A DNA stretch of 64,000 bases from Hymenobacter persicinus (lineage in GTDB: Bacteria; Bacteroidota; Bacteroidia; Cytophagales; Hymenobacteraceae), in NCBI RefSeq assembly GCF_004167665.1, contig NZ_SEWE01000015.1:1-64000 (forward strand), written 5' to 3'. Shown one piece after another: positions 17,979 to 26,248 of the stretch (position 1 is the stretch's first letter; the number at the start of each line of letters is the position of its first letter). The notes under the pieces were generated by a model. It searched no databases. It was not told where the DNA came from and saw only the letters and a list, made by a program, of their open reading frames with translations. The position numbers were made by a program, and so were the translations under genes.

Positions 17979-18659
17979 CTACATTTTCATGTCGGCGCCC
18001 TTCTTCGACATATCCAGGTGGCCCTGCACGACGGGCGTTACCTTACCGATAAAGCCCTGCACATCAGCGTCCTTGGTCATTGCCTGGTGGGCCTTGAGCG
18101 TGTTGAGCGTTTTCTGATGGTCCAGCACCATCTGATCCATGAACTTCTTCTCGAAATCCTTGCCCGAGAGCTTGCGCATTTCGGCGGCCAGGGCTTTATG
18201 TTCCCCGTCCATGTCGGGAGGCAGCACCACGTTTTTCTTGCTGGCAATGGCCTTCAGGTCCGTGGTCGACTTGGTGTGGTCCTTGATCATCATGTTGGCG
18301 TGGTCTTTCACCATGCCCGTCACGCCTTTTTCGAGGGCCAGCTTGCTGAGCTGAATCTCGTTTTGGTCGCTGGCCGCCGCCGACTGCATAAACTCGGCAT
18401 CCGTCGAGTGCGGTGCCGTAGGCCCTTCGGCGCTGGCATTGTTGGCATTCATATCGACGGGGGCCGTGCTGTTGGCGGCGGGGCTGCCTTCCACGGTTGC
18501 ATCGGCCGGCATGGTCGTCATGGTTGAGTCGCCGGTGGTGCCGTTGTTCATGGTGTTGTCGCTGGCGTTGCCGCCGGCTGTTTCCGAAGTCGGGCCACTG
18601 TTGCAGGCCGTGGTGGCAACCAAGGCGGTGCCCAGTAAGCCAAGCAGAATGGTTTTCAT
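17979..18659 (-). CDS. DUF4142 lipoprotein (copy 2)
   Basis: 226 aa with lipobox VATTACNS (Cys19), then a low-complexity linker rich in Asn, Thr, Ser and Met to about residue 85. The DUF4142 domain follows (FMQSAAASDQNEIQLSKLAL, HANMMIKDHTKST, VVQGHLDMSKKGADMKM). It differs from copy 1 by its long linker and Met-rich C-terminus. Confidence 0.9.
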   Translation of the reverse strand: MKTILLGLLGTALVATTACNSGPTSETAGGNASDNTMNNGTTGDSTMTTMPADATVEGSPAANSTAPVDMNANNASAEGPTAPHSTDAEFMQSAAASDQNEIQLSKLALEKGVTGMVKDHANMMIKDHTKSTTDLKAIASKKNVVLPPDMDGEHKALAAEMRKLSGKDFEKKFMDQMVLDHQKTLNTLKAHQAMTKDADVQGFIGKVTPVVQGHLDMSKKGADMKM

Positions 18660-18723
18660 AGCGGTAGGAGGTTGGTTGGTGGGAGGTGGGAGGTTGCAGA
18701 AACGGGGTCAGTTAGGGCAAAGC

Positions 18724-18954
18724 CTAGCGGGTGGTGGTATCGGCGGCGGCCGAGTCGGGGTTGGCCGTTACCGTTGGGCCGGCGTCGTTGTCGATAACGG
18801 TGGCGTCAGCTTGTACGCCGCCTTCTTCAGTTGCTTTGTCCATATCACTGACGGCTTCACCGGCGGTGCCGTCGGTACGTTTGGCGGAGTCGCCGCAGCT
18901 GGCCAGGGACAGGGCGCCGGCAACGAGCAGCAGCGAAAAGAGGTGCTTGGTCAT
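18724..18954 (-). CDS. Small acidic lipoprotein
   Basis: 76 aa with lipobox ALSLASCG (Cys20). The mature part is Asp/Ala/Thr-rich and looks disordered (DMDKATEEGG, NPDSAAADTTTR). It sits between DUF4142 copies 2 and 3 on the same strand, so co-expression is plausible. No family recognised. Confidence 0.75.
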   Translation of the reverse strand: MTKHLFSLLLVAGALSLASCGDSAKRTDGTAGEAVSDMDKATEEGGVQADATVIDNDAGPTVTANPDSAAADTTTR

Positions 18955-19003
18955 GGGAGTGGGGTAGTAGGTGAAGGAGGAAAAATGGATAAGAAAAAAG
19001 TGT

Positions 19004-19585
19004 CTATTTAGTGACCTGCACCTGGTCCTGGGCTTGCTTGGCCATGTCGAGGTGCTCTTTCAGGGTAGGCAGGTACTTGGCCGCAAAGCCGCGGATGTCG
19101 CCGTCGTAGGCATCCTCGCTCATGTCGTCGAAGGCGTCCACGTCGTTGGCGTGGTCATCCACCATCGTTTCGAGGTAGCGCCGGTCAAATTCGGTGCTGG
19201 GCAGGCCCGCCAGCTCCTGGTAGGTTTTCTGCTGCTTGCCCCCGAGGCCGGCGGGCAGCACGATGCCTTTTTGCTCGGCCAAAGTTCGGAGCGCCGTATT
19301 CACCTCCGAGTGCTGGGTGGCCATGCGCTGGCCAAACTCCTTCACGGCGGGGGCGGTGCCCTTCTGCTGGGCCAGCTTGCCGAGTTCCACTTCCAGCAGT
19401 CCGTCGCTGGCGGCATCCACCATAAACTCGGCGTCGCGCTCCTGCTTCTTGGTGATGTTGGCGTCGCCGATGCGCTTCTCGTTTTGAAACCGCGCTTCGG
19501 CCACCGGGTCCTTTTTGCTGGCGTCAGAGGACCAGGCTCCCAGAAGTAACAAGCTGAACGGTAGAATGAAGCGGGCAGAATGCAT
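19004..19585 (-). CDS. DUF4142 protein (copy 3), lipobox cysteine replaced by Trp
   Basis: 193 aa. The DUF4142 domain covers about residues 45-190 (FMVDAASDGLLEVELGKLAQ, YLPTLKEHLDMAKQAQ). The N-terminus is hydrophobic and reads LLLLGAWSS where a lipobox would read LLGACSS. Codon 18 is TGG (19532-19534), one base from a Cys codon. Without the Cys the protein is probably a soluble periplasmic or uncleaved anchored form. The substitution may be a recent mutation or a sequencing error. Confidence 0.85.
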   Translation of the reverse strand: MHSARFILPFSLLLLGAWSSDASKKDPVAEARFQNEKRIGDANITKKQERDAEFMVDAASDGLLEVELGKLAQQKGTAPAVKEFGQRMATQHSEVNTALRTLAEQKGIVLPAGLGGKQQKTYQELAGLPSTEFDRRYLETMVDDHANDVDAFDDMSEDAYDGDIRGFAAKYLPTLKEHLDMAKQAQDQVQVTK

Positions 19586-19773
19586 AACGAGGAGCTAGGG
19601 CGGCCGGTCAATGGGAACCGGTGAAAGACTATACGCCGGCCCGCTCCGGTGGTTGGAAAAGAGAATAGTTCCGGGGTTGATAAATTTTTTTCGAAGGCGC
19701 TTAAACCTCCGCCGGGGCCGGGCCTCCAAGTGACGAATCTGACCAACAACTCCCACACTTTTTCGCCCTGCTC

Positions 19774-20625
19774 ATGACCACCTCCGCTTTCCGCTCCCTG
19801 GGTCTGGCCACCCTCGCCAGCAGCCTGCTGCTGCTCTCCACGGCCTGCAACAAAGACAACACTGCCCCGGCTGACAATCTGGAATCGGCGGAAGATAACG
19901 GCAGCGCCGAAGAGGAAAACGCGGCCATCGGCGACATCATCAATGCCACCGCACCCGCCGATGCCAGCCTGGCCAACGGTGACTACGCGGCAAGCCTCGA
20001 AGACCGGGACAAAGTGCTGGGCCGCTGCGCCACGCGCACTTACAACCCCGCCACGCGCACCCTCACCATCGATTTTGGTACTACCAACTGCCTCTGCCCC
20101 AACGGTAAAACCCGCCGCGGCAAGATTGTGGTCGTCTTCAGCCCGGGCCCGTACCGGCAGCCGGGCGCCGTCACGACCGTGACGCTGGTTAACTACTTTG
20201 TCAACGACAACCAGCACACCGGCACCCGGGTGCTGACTAACCTCGGGAACGGCTCGTTCAGCCTCGACGTGCAGAACGCCAGCATCATCACGCCCACCGG
20301 CACGCACAGCTGGAGTTCCCAGCGCCAGTACCAGCGCACGGCCGGCTTCGGCACGCCCACCATCCTCGACGATGAGTACCTGGTGAGCGGGCAGGCCACG
20401 GGCACCAACCGCAAAAAAGTGAGCTACACGGCTACTATCCAGCAGCCGCTGCTCAAGAAATTTGCGCCCGGCTGCGCCCGCCACTTTGTTTCGGGTACCG
20501 TGAACATCACCAACTCCCGGGAGAAGGGCATGCTGCTCAACTACGACCCCACCGGCACGGCCGCCTGCGACAATATCGCCACCATCACGGTGAATGGCCG
20601 CACCCGCACCATCACTCTGCGCTGA
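19774..20625 (+). CDS. Hypothetical lipoprotein
   Basis: 283 aa with signal and lipobox (LLLLSTACNK, Cys25), then an acidic, disordered stretch to about residue 70. The rest appears beta-rich, with GRCATRTYNPATRTLTIDFG, CLCPNGKTRRGKIVVVFS and a C-terminal GTAACDNIATITVNGRTRTI. Six Cys after the lipobox suggest disulfides. This layout is seen in uncharacterised Bacteroidota lipoproteins; no function can be given. It is divergent from the DUF4142 cluster. Confidence 0.75.
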   Translation: MTTSAFRSLGLATLASSLLLLSTACNKDNTAPADNLESAEDNGSAEEENAAIGDIINATAPADASLANGDYAASLEDRDKVLGRCATRTYNPATRTLTIDFGTTNCLCPNGKTRRGKIVVVFSPGPYRQPGAVTTVTLVNYFVNDNQHTGTRVLTNLGNGSFSLDVQNASIITPTGTHSWSSQRQYQRTAGFGTPTILDDEYLVSGQATGTNRKKVSYTATIQQPLLKKFAPGCARHFVSGTVNITNSREKGMLLNYDPTGTAACDNIATITVNGRTRTITLR

Positions 20626-20667
20626 TTAGCCGCTCTATAAATTCCAGACCACACTTATTGCAACCCG

Positions 20668-20708
20668 AAAACCGGCCGGCTCCCGTAGGAGTCGGCCGGC
20701 TTTCTTTT
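20668..20708. terminator. Intrinsic terminator between convergent genes
   Basis: A GC-rich hairpin built on CCGGCCG/CGGCCGG with inner CTCC/GGAG, followed by TTTCTTTT on the plus strand and preceded by AAAA. Confidence 0.75.
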
Positions 20709-20737
20709 AGGGGTAGTGTCGACGGAAGCGGACTGAG

Positions 20738-21517
20738 CTATTCGCCGCGGAAAACCGGCTTGCGCTTCTCCGTGAAGGCCGTCACGCCCTCCTGGTAGTC
20801 CGCCGATTCGCCGGCAATCTGCTGGCAGTGAGCTTCGTAGTCGAGCATTTCGTCCAGGGACGCCGCCCCGGCCTTGTTAAGCATCTGCTTGATGAGGCCA
20901 ATCGACTTGGTGGGCGCCGCCGCGTAGCGGGCTGCCAGCGCCGCCACGGCCGCGTCCAGCTCAGCGGGGGCCACCACTTGGTTGACCAGTCCCAGCTGCA
21001 AGGCTTCGGCTGCCGTTATTTTCGAGCCCAGGGTACAGAGCTCAAACGCTTTGAGCGAGCCCACCAGCCGGGGCAGAAAGTACGAGGAGCCCGAGTCCGG
21101 CACGAGCCCGATGTTGATGAAAACCTCAATTAGGGAGGCGTCGGTGGAGGCAATTAGCGCGTCACAGGCCAGGGCCAACGAGCAGCCCGCGCCTGCCGCC
21201 ACGCCGTTGATGCGCCCGATGATGGGCTTGGGCAGGCTGCGCATGGCCCGGATGATGGGGTTGTAGCGCTGGTGCAGGGAGTCCGAAAACGTGCTTTGCT
21301 CGTCGGTCTGCGCTGCTTTCAGGTCCTGGCCCGAACAAAACGCCCGGCCGGCCCCGGTGAGCACCACGGCCCGCACGGCCGAATCGGCGGCCACCTGCTG
21401 CAGCGCGTCCTGCAGCTCGTAGCTCAGGGCGTTGTTGAAGGCATTGAAGACGTCGGGGCGGTTGAGCGTGATGGTGGCCACGCCGTTTTGAACGTCGTAA
21501 AGCAGGCTGGTATACAT
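20738..21517 (-). CDS. Enoyl-CoA hydratase/isomerase family protein (PaaG-like)
   Basis: 259 aa from the ATG at 21517; the open frame upstream (to 21616) is repeat-derived sequence. Crotonase-fold motifs are clear: TLNRPDVFNAFNN, GAGRAFCSGQDLK (first oxyanion-hole strand) and GVAAGAGCSLALACD (second). The C-terminal FTEKRKPVFRGE is typical. Crotonases act on acyl-CoA esters in the cytoplasm. FCSGQDL together with the C-terminus resembles PaaG, the ring-opened phenylacetyl-CoA isomerase, but no other paa gene is in the window, so general beta-oxidation is also possible. An inverted-repeat element lies directly upstream of the ATG. Confidence 0.9.
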   Translation of the reverse strand: MYTSLLYDVQNGVATITLNRPDVFNAFNNALSYELQDALQQVAADSAVRAVVLTGAGRAFCSGQDLKAAQTDEQSTFSDSLHQRYNPIIRAMRSLPKPIIGRINGVAAGAGCSLALACDALIASTDASLIEVFINIGLVPDSGSSYFLPRLVGSLKAFELCTLGSKITAAEALQLGLVNQVVAPAELDAAVAALAARYAAAPTKSIGLIKQMLNKAGAASLDEMLDYEAHCQQIAGESADYQEGVTAFTEKRKPVFRGE

Positions 21518-21750
21518 GGTGGAGTGGTGAACTTGTGAGATGGTGAAGTGGTGAATTGTCGTTCTGCCGGACCTGTCATGGCGAGGAGGCACGACATTCC
21601 GCGTATGAGGCGTCAATTCGTCCTCTCAAATGTACCCAACTCCTTTTCAGCAAAAAGGCCGGGATTAGCATTCGAGTCTGCTCACCTTCTCAGAATTGCC
21701 CATAACGGCCGAACAGCAAACTCACCATTTCACGAGTTCACCATCTCACC
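21518..21750. repeat. TGGTGA inverted-repeat element, copy A
   Basis: The left arm (21518-21567) contains GGTGGAGTGGTGAAC, GTGAGATGGTGA and AGTGGTGAATTG. The right arm (about 21710-21750) is its approximate reverse complement (CTCACCATTTCACGAGTTCA, CCATCTCACC). The element fills the whole space between the ispD stop and the enoyl-CoA hydratase start, and its right arm contains the ispD TGA. The core (21568-21709) has no credible ORF. A second copy is at 28109-28241. Confidence 0.75.
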
Positions 21751-22438
21751 GCTCCTGCCGCAGCAGGGCCTCAGCCAGAATCAGGTCTTCGGGCGTCGTG
21801 ATTTTGAGGTTGCGGTAGTCCCCGTCCACAATGTGAATCGGGCACAAGTCCTCTACCACGCTGGCGTCGTCGGTGAAGGTGGGCAGCTCGGGTAGCTGGT
21901 AGGCCCGGCGCAGCAAATCTAGGTCGAAGCACTGGGGCGTCTGCACCAGGCGCAGGCGGGAGCGGTTCAGGGCGTAAGAACCCCGCTGGGCCAAGTTGCG
22001 CACCGAGTCCTTGGGCGTCACGGCCACCACCACGGCCTTGTAGGTTTCGGCGGCGGCAAAGGCCCGCTCAATGATGGTGCGCGAGGCCAGGGGCCGTACC
22101 CCGTCGTGCACGGCCACGATGCCGTCGGGCTGGCCCAGTGCCGCCAGCCCGTTGCGCACCGAGGCCCAGCGCGAGTCGCCGCCGGCTACCACGGTGTGCG
22201 GAATCTGCACGTGGTGGCGGGCGCAGAGCTCTTCCCAGACCGCAAACTGGTCGGCGGGCAGCACCACCACGAGCTGGGTCACGCGCAGGGAAGCTTCGGC
22301 AAAGCGCCGCAGCGTGTGCAGCAACACCGGCTCGCCGAGCAGCTCCAGAAACTGCTTGGGCCGGTCGGCGCCCATGCGCGTGCCGCTGCCGCCGGCCACC
22401 AGAATGGCAAATCGGGGATAAGAAGAGGAGTCAGTCAT
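21746..22438 (-). CDS. ispD: 2-C-methyl-D-erythritol 4-phosphate cytidylyltransferase
   Basis: Third step of the MEP isoprenoid pathway: CTP plus MEP gives CDP-ME. 230 aa from the ATG at 22438, matching the family; the start at 22480 would add an unlikely tail. The CTP-binding loop VAGGSGTRMGADRPKQF is at residues 11-27, followed by VHDGVRPLAS, VTPKDSVR and LVQTPQCFD. The last codons merge with a dispersed repeat that provides the TGA. The downstream product supplies isoprenoids, including the carotenoids implied by the lycopene cyclase at 26948. Confidence 0.96.
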   Translation of the reverse strand: MTDSSSYPRFAILVAGGSGTRMGADRPKQFLELLGEPVLLHTLRRFAEASLRVTQLVVVLPADQFAVWEELCARHHVQIPHTVVAGGDSRWASVRNGLAALGQPDGIVAVHDGVRPLASRTIIERAFAAAETYKAVVVAVTPKDSVRNLAQRGSYALNRSRLRLVQTPQCFDLDLLRRAYQLPELPTFTDDASVVEDLCPIHIVDGDYRNLKITTPEDLILAEALLRQER

Positions 22439-22482
22439 GGGAAAGCCTAAACAGCCGGCAAATAACGAATAGTCCGACAAGC

Positions 22483-22518
22483 AAAACGCCGGCTACCCCT
22501 GCGGGCATCCGGCGTTTT
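22483..22518 (-). terminator. queA terminator
   Basis: AAAACGCCGG (22483-22492) pairs perfectly with CCGGCGTTTT (22509-22518). On the minus strand it ends in TTTT just after queA. Confidence 0.7.
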
Positions 22519-22559
22519 GTGGAAGCAGGAACCGCGGCAGCGCCGGCGGCTCGTCAGCC

Positions 22560-23609
22560 TTACAGGATCAGCATAGCGTCGCCGTAACTGAAGAACTTGT
22601 ATTTCTCCTTGATAGCCAGCTTGTAAGCCTCAATCAGCAGCTCGTGCCCGGCGAAGGCCGAGGTCATCATCATCAGCGTGCTTTCGGGGGTGTGGAAGTT
22701 GGTGAGCAGGGCGTTGGCAATTTTGAAATCGTACGGGGGGAAGATAAACCGGTCGGTCCAGCCCTGGTTTTCCTTCAGGCGGTTGTTGGCCGATACCGAC
22801 GATTCCAGCGCGCGCATCGTGGTGGTACCCACGGCGCAGACGCGCTTTTTGGAATCCAGAGCCTTGTTGACTACTACCGCGGCCTCGGCGGGCACGATGA
22901 AGTTCTCGGAGTCCATCTTGTGCTTGGTCAGGTCTTCCACGTCGACGGGGCGGAAGGTGCCCAGGCCCACGTGCAAGGTCACGGCGGTTACTTCCACGCC
23001 CTTAATTTCCAGGCGCTTCATCACCTCGCGGGTGAAGTGCAGACCGGCCGAAGGCGCGGCCACGGCGCCCGTATGCTTGGCGTAGATAGTCTGGTACCGC
23101 TCTTTGTCGGCCGGTTCGGCCTCACGGGTAATCGACTCCCGGGGCAGAGGCGTCTCGCCGAGGTCGTGCAGGGCTTTGTAGAACTCCTCATCGGAGCCGT
23201 CGAACAGAAACTTGATGGTGCGGCCGCGCGAGGTTGTGTTGTCGATAACCTCGGCCACCATGTCCGACTCGCCGAAGTAGAGCTTGTTGCCCACCCGAAT
23301 TTTGCGGGCCGGGTCCACGAGTACGTCCCAGAGGTGAATTTCCTTGTTGAGCTCCCGTAGCAGGAACACCTCGATTTTGGCGCCGGTCTTTTCCTTGTTG
23401 CCGTAGAGGCGGGCCGGAAACACCTTCGTGTCGTTGAGCACGAAAGCGTCGCCCTCGCCGAAGTATTCGATGATGTCCTTGAACACGCGGTGCTCGATCT
23501 TGCCCGTGTCGCGGTGCAGCACCATCAGGCGGGACTCGTCGCGGTTTTTGGCTGGGTGCTGCGCCAGCAGGTTCTCAGGCAGATCAAATTTGAACTCGGA
23601 AAGTTTCAT
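22560..23609 (-). CDS. queA: S-adenosylmethionine:tRNA ribosyltransferase-isomerase
   Basis: QueA makes epoxyqueuosine in tRNA from preQ1-modified tRNA and SAM. The 349 aa are full length. Family blocks are [20 protein letters not shown] at the N-terminus, [36 protein letters not shown] and a C-terminal [19 protein letters not shown] -7 box lies about 50 nt upstream. It is divergent from the ABC permease gene. Confidence 0.97.
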   Translation of the reverse strand: MKLSEFKFDLPENLLAQHPAKNRDESRLMVLHRDTGKIEHRVFKDIIEYFGEGDAFVLNDTKVFPARLYGNKEKTGAKIEVFLLRELNKEIHLWDVLVDPARKIRVGNKLYFGESDMVAEVIDNTTSRGRTIKFLFDGSDEEFYKALHDLGETPLPRESITREAEPADKERYQTIYAKHTGAVAAPSAGLHFTREVMKRLEIKGVEVTAVTLHVGLGTFRPVDVEDLTKHKMDSENFIVPAEAAVVVNKALDSKKRVCAVGTTTMRALESSVSANNRLKENQGWTDRFIFPPYDFKIANALLTNFHTPESTLMMMTSAFAGHELLIEAYKLAIKEKYKFFSYGDAMLIL

Positions 23610-23658
23610 GGGCAGCTAATAGGCAGTACGTGGGGAAGCTAACAAAATTTTGGGTTGG

Positions 23659-23666
23659 CAAAAGTA
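23659..23666 (-). promoter_or_regulatory. queA promoter -7 box
   Basis: The minus strand reads TACTTTTG, matching TAnnTTTG. The surrounding 14-mer GGTTGGCAAAAGTA (plus strand) is repeated exactly before the DUF2795 gene at 29296-29309. Confidence 0.5.
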
Positions 23667-23751
23667 CATACATTGGCGGGATTAATCGTTACTTTTCGCC
23701 CGAAATCCGTTATTTGGGCGCGTTGCGCGCCGTCGTTAACCCGCTCCGCCG

Positions 23752-25011
23752 ATGCTCGCCCTGCGCCTGACTCTGGAAAGCTTCCGCTTCGCGTGGCAAG
23801 CTCTCAAATCGAACCTGCTGCGCACCATCCTGTCGCTGCTCGGCGTCACGGTCGGCATCTTCGCCATCATTGCCGTCTTTGCCGTCGTCGACTCGCTCGA
23901 GGCCAACGTGCGCCAGAGCATGAGCTTCGTGGGCGACAAGGTGATTTACGTGGGCAAGTGGCCCTGGTCGTTCGGTGGCGACTATCCCTGGTGGAAGTAC
24001 TTCAACCGGCCCGTGCCCACGGTGCGCGAGTTCCGGGAGCTGCAGCGCAACCTGGGGCCCAACAACAAGGGCGTGGCCATCTTTGCCACCACCAACGGCA
24101 ACACCATGAAGGTGGGCAGCAACAGCGTGGCCGACTGCGCCCTGCAGGGCGTGACCTTCGACTTTCGCCAGGTATCGGACGTGCCCATTGCCGAAGGCCG
24201 CTACTTCACCACCCAGGAAATCGATGCCTCGCGCAACGTGGCCATCATCGGGGCTACCATTGCCGAAAACCTGTTTCCCTACGGTTCGGCCCTGGGCCGC
24301 GAGTTTACGGCCCGCGGGCGCAAGTTCGTCGTCATCGGGGTGATGCAGAAGGAGGGCAAGAAGCTGCTCGACACGCCCAGCAACGACACGAACTGCATGA
24401 TTCCGTTCGGCATGTTCACCAAGATGTTTGCCCTCAATACCGGCGGCATGACCGGCGTAACGCCCACTATTGCCGTGAAGGGCCGCGACGACGACCCCGG
24501 CCTGCTCGATTTAGAGTACGAGCTCCAGGGCGTGATGCGCAACATTCGTGGCCTCAAGCCCCGGCAGGAAGACAATTTCGCCCTGAACCGCCCCGAAATG
24601 ATGGCCGATGCCATCAGCAAGCTGTTTTCCATTATCGGGGTGGCGGGGGCCGTCATCGGCAGCTTCGCCATGCTGGTTGGCGGCTTCGGCATTGCCAACA
24701 TCATGTTCGTGTCGGTGAAGGAGCGCACCAACATCATCGGGATTCAGAAGTCGTTGGGGGCCAAAAACTACTTTATCCTGTTTCAGTTTCTGTTCGAGGC
24801 CATCTTTCTGTGCCTGCTCGGCGGGGCCGCGGGCATTTTCCTCGTGTTTCTGATTACGCTCAGTCCCCAGGACTCGCTGCCGCTGTCGTTGTCGGCCGGC
24901 AACATCACGCTGGGCCTCACCGTGTCGGTGGTGATTGGGATGCTGGCGGGCATCATTCCGGCCGTTATGGCCTCCAACATGGACCCCGTTATTGCCATTC
25001 GCTCCAAGTAA
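23752..25011 (+). CDS. MacB/FtsX-type ABC transporter permease
   Basis: 419 aa. An N-terminal membrane helix (residues about 29-52, LLRTILSLLGVTVGIFAII) is followed by a large periplasmic MacB core domain. Three C-terminal helices form the FtsX fold, including IGVAGAVIGSFAMLVGGFGI and FEAIFLCLLGGAAGIFLVF. LRTILSLLGVTVGI is characteristic of the MacB/LolCDE-like type VII family, which performs mechanotransmission across the periplasm. The partner ATPase is not adjacent. The substrate (lipoprotein, antibiotic or peptide) cannot be told from sequence. Confidence 0.93.
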   Translation: MLALRLTLESFRFAWQALKSNLLRTILSLLGVTVGIFAIIAVFAVVDSLEANVRQSMSFVGDKVIYVGKWPWSFGGDYPWWKYFNRPVPTVREFRELQRNLGPNNKGVAIFATTNGNTMKVGSNSVADCALQGVTFDFRQVSDVPIAEGRYFTTQEIDASRNVAIIGATIAENLFPYGSALGREFTARGRKFVVIGVMQKEGKKLLDTPSNDTNCMIPFGMFTKMFALNTGGMTGVTPTIAVKGRDDDPGLLDLEYELQGVMRNIRGLKPRQEDNFALNRPEMMADAISKLFSIIGVAGAVIGSFAMLVGGFGIANIMFVSVKERTNIIGIQKSLGAKNYFILFQFLFEAIFLCLLGGAAGIFLVFLITLSPQDSLPLSLSAGNITLGLTVSVVIGMLAGIIPAVMASNMDPVIAIRSK

Positions 25012-25051
25012 ACGGCCCTTCGTAATACCCGGGTAATGCGTTAGGCCGAAT

Positions 25052-25068
25052 GTTAACAAATTGTTAAC
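25052..25068. promoter_or_regulatory. Perfect palindrome upstream of LOG-family gene
   Basis: GTTAACAA-A-TTGTTAAC is a perfect inverted repeat with 8-bp arms and a 1-nt centre, 12 nt before the -7 box at 25080. Its position over the expected -33 region suggests an operator for a dimeric repressor. The palindrome is seen; the operator role is inferred. Confidence 0.5.
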
Positions 25069-25079
25069 TTGCGCGTCCC

Positions 25080-25087
25080 TAATTTTG
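25080..25087 (+). promoter_or_regulatory. LOG gene promoter -7 box
   Basis: TAATTTTG matches TAnnTTTG. Transcription from here would read directly into the hairpin at 25090-25110. Confidence 0.45.
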
Positions 25088-25089
25088 GT

Positions 25090-25118
25090 CGCCCCGCTTT
25101 TCGTGGGGCGGCTTTCTT
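25090..25118 (+). terminator. Hairpin with T tract (terminator or leader attenuator)
   Basis: CGCCCC (25090-25095) pairs with GGGGCG (25105-25110), followed by GCTTTCTTTTTG. It may end permease transcription, or lie in the 5' leader of the LOG gene if the -7 box at 25080 is used. Confidence 0.6.
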
Positions 25119-25214
25119 TTTGCCTCTTAGTAGAAATTCTTCCACCAGCGGGTCGGCCGGGCCGCTACGGGCTCTTTTGCCTACTGCCGGCCCTGCCAAT
25201 CCCACTCCGTAGCC

Positions 25215-26078
25215 ATGACCAAACTCAAAAAAACGAGCCGGACCAAGCTCTCCGACGAAGTTCTGAACGCCGGCAGCGGCCAGACTATTCGTCAGCCCGA
25301 CGTCAACGATAACAAAGTCACCACCATCAGCGACATCCGGGAGCAGACCCACGGGGAGCGCACCGTGCAGCTCGACGACGAGCAGCGCATCCGCAAGGCT
25401 TTCGTGGACAAGGACTGGAACGAAATTAAGATTGCCGACTCCTGGCAGATCTTCAAGGTGATGGCCGAGTTCGTGGAGGGCTTCGAGAAGATGTCCAAAA
25501 TCGGGCCCTGCGTATCCATCTTCGGCTCGGCCCGCACCAAGCCCGACAACCCGTACTATCAGATGGCCGAGGAAATTGCGGCCAAGCTGGTGCGCCACGG
25601 CTACGGCGTTATTACGGGCGGCGGCCCCGGCATCATGGAGGCTGGCAACAAGGGCGCCCGCTCCGAGGGTGGCCGCTCGGTGGGCCTCAACATTGAGCTG
25701 CCCTTCGAGCAGTTCCACAACATCTACATCGACCCGGACAAAGTCATCAACTTCGATTACTTCTTCGTGCGCAAGGTGATGTTTGTGAAGTACGCTCAGG
25801 GCTTCATCGGCATGCCCGGCGGCTTCGGCACGCTGGATGAGCTGTTTGAGGCAATTACGCTGATTCAGACGAAGAAAATCGGTCGTTTCCCGATTGTACT
25901 CGTGGGTACCAAGTACTGGCAGGGGATGTTCGACTGGATTCAGCAGGCCATGCTGGAAGACGAGCACAACATCTCGCCCGAAGATATGGACCTCGTGCAG
26001 CTCGTGGACGACGCGGCCTCGGCCGTGAAAATCATCGACGACTTCTACTCGAAATACCTGCTCTCGCCCAACTTCTAA
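25215..26078 (+). CDS. LOG family protein (TIGR00730 / lysine decarboxylase-like fold)
   Basis: 287 aa. An N-terminal charged extension of about 95 residues precedes the Rossmann-like LOG domain (VSIFGSARTKPDNPYY). The family motif MPGGFGTLDELFEAITLIQT and the nucleotide-binding block VITGGGPGIMEAGNKGA are both present. LOG enzymes hydrolyse nucleoside 5'-monophosphates, releasing bases such as cytokinins or adenine. The long charged N-terminus is similar to Bacteroidota members. The gene is monocistronic, with a candidate operator upstream and a terminator downstream. Confidence 0.92.
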   Translation: MTKLKKTSRTKLSDEVLNAGSGQTIRQPDVNDNKVTTISDIREQTHGERTVQLDDEQRIRKAFVDKDWNEIKIADSWQIFKVMAEFVEGFEKMSKIGPCVSIFGSARTKPDNPYYQMAEEIAAKLVRHGYGVITGGGPGIMEAGNKGARSEGGRSVGLNIELPFEQFHNIYIDPDKVINFDYFFVRKVMFVKYAQGFIGMPGGFGTLDELFEAITLIQTKKIGRFPIVLVGTKYWQGMFDWIQQAMLEDEHNISPEDMDLVQLVDDAASAVKIIDDFYSKYLLSPNF

Positions 26079-26099
26079 GCGAAGGGCAGAAGCTGCTGG

Positions 26100-26128
26100 A
26101 AAGCCGGGCGCTTGCGTCCGGCTTTTTT
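26100..26128 (+). terminator. LOG gene terminator
   Basis: AAGCCGGGCG and CGTCCGGCTT form a stem with one G-T pair, followed by a T run. Confidence 0.75.
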
Positions 26129-26248
26129 TATGGCCCAGCTTGCAGTGATAAAAGCACTGTACTATTTTGGGTTTGTTTTAAACTTTTGTGAATTGTCGCC
26201 GCTTAGTGCAGTTGTATCAATCCGCTCACTACCCACACCTCTGCTCAT

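Noticed and set aside
23655..25025. 456-aa plus-strand frame overlapping the permease
   Set aside because: Alternate frame of the MacB-type permease; Arg/His-rich without hydrophobic segments.
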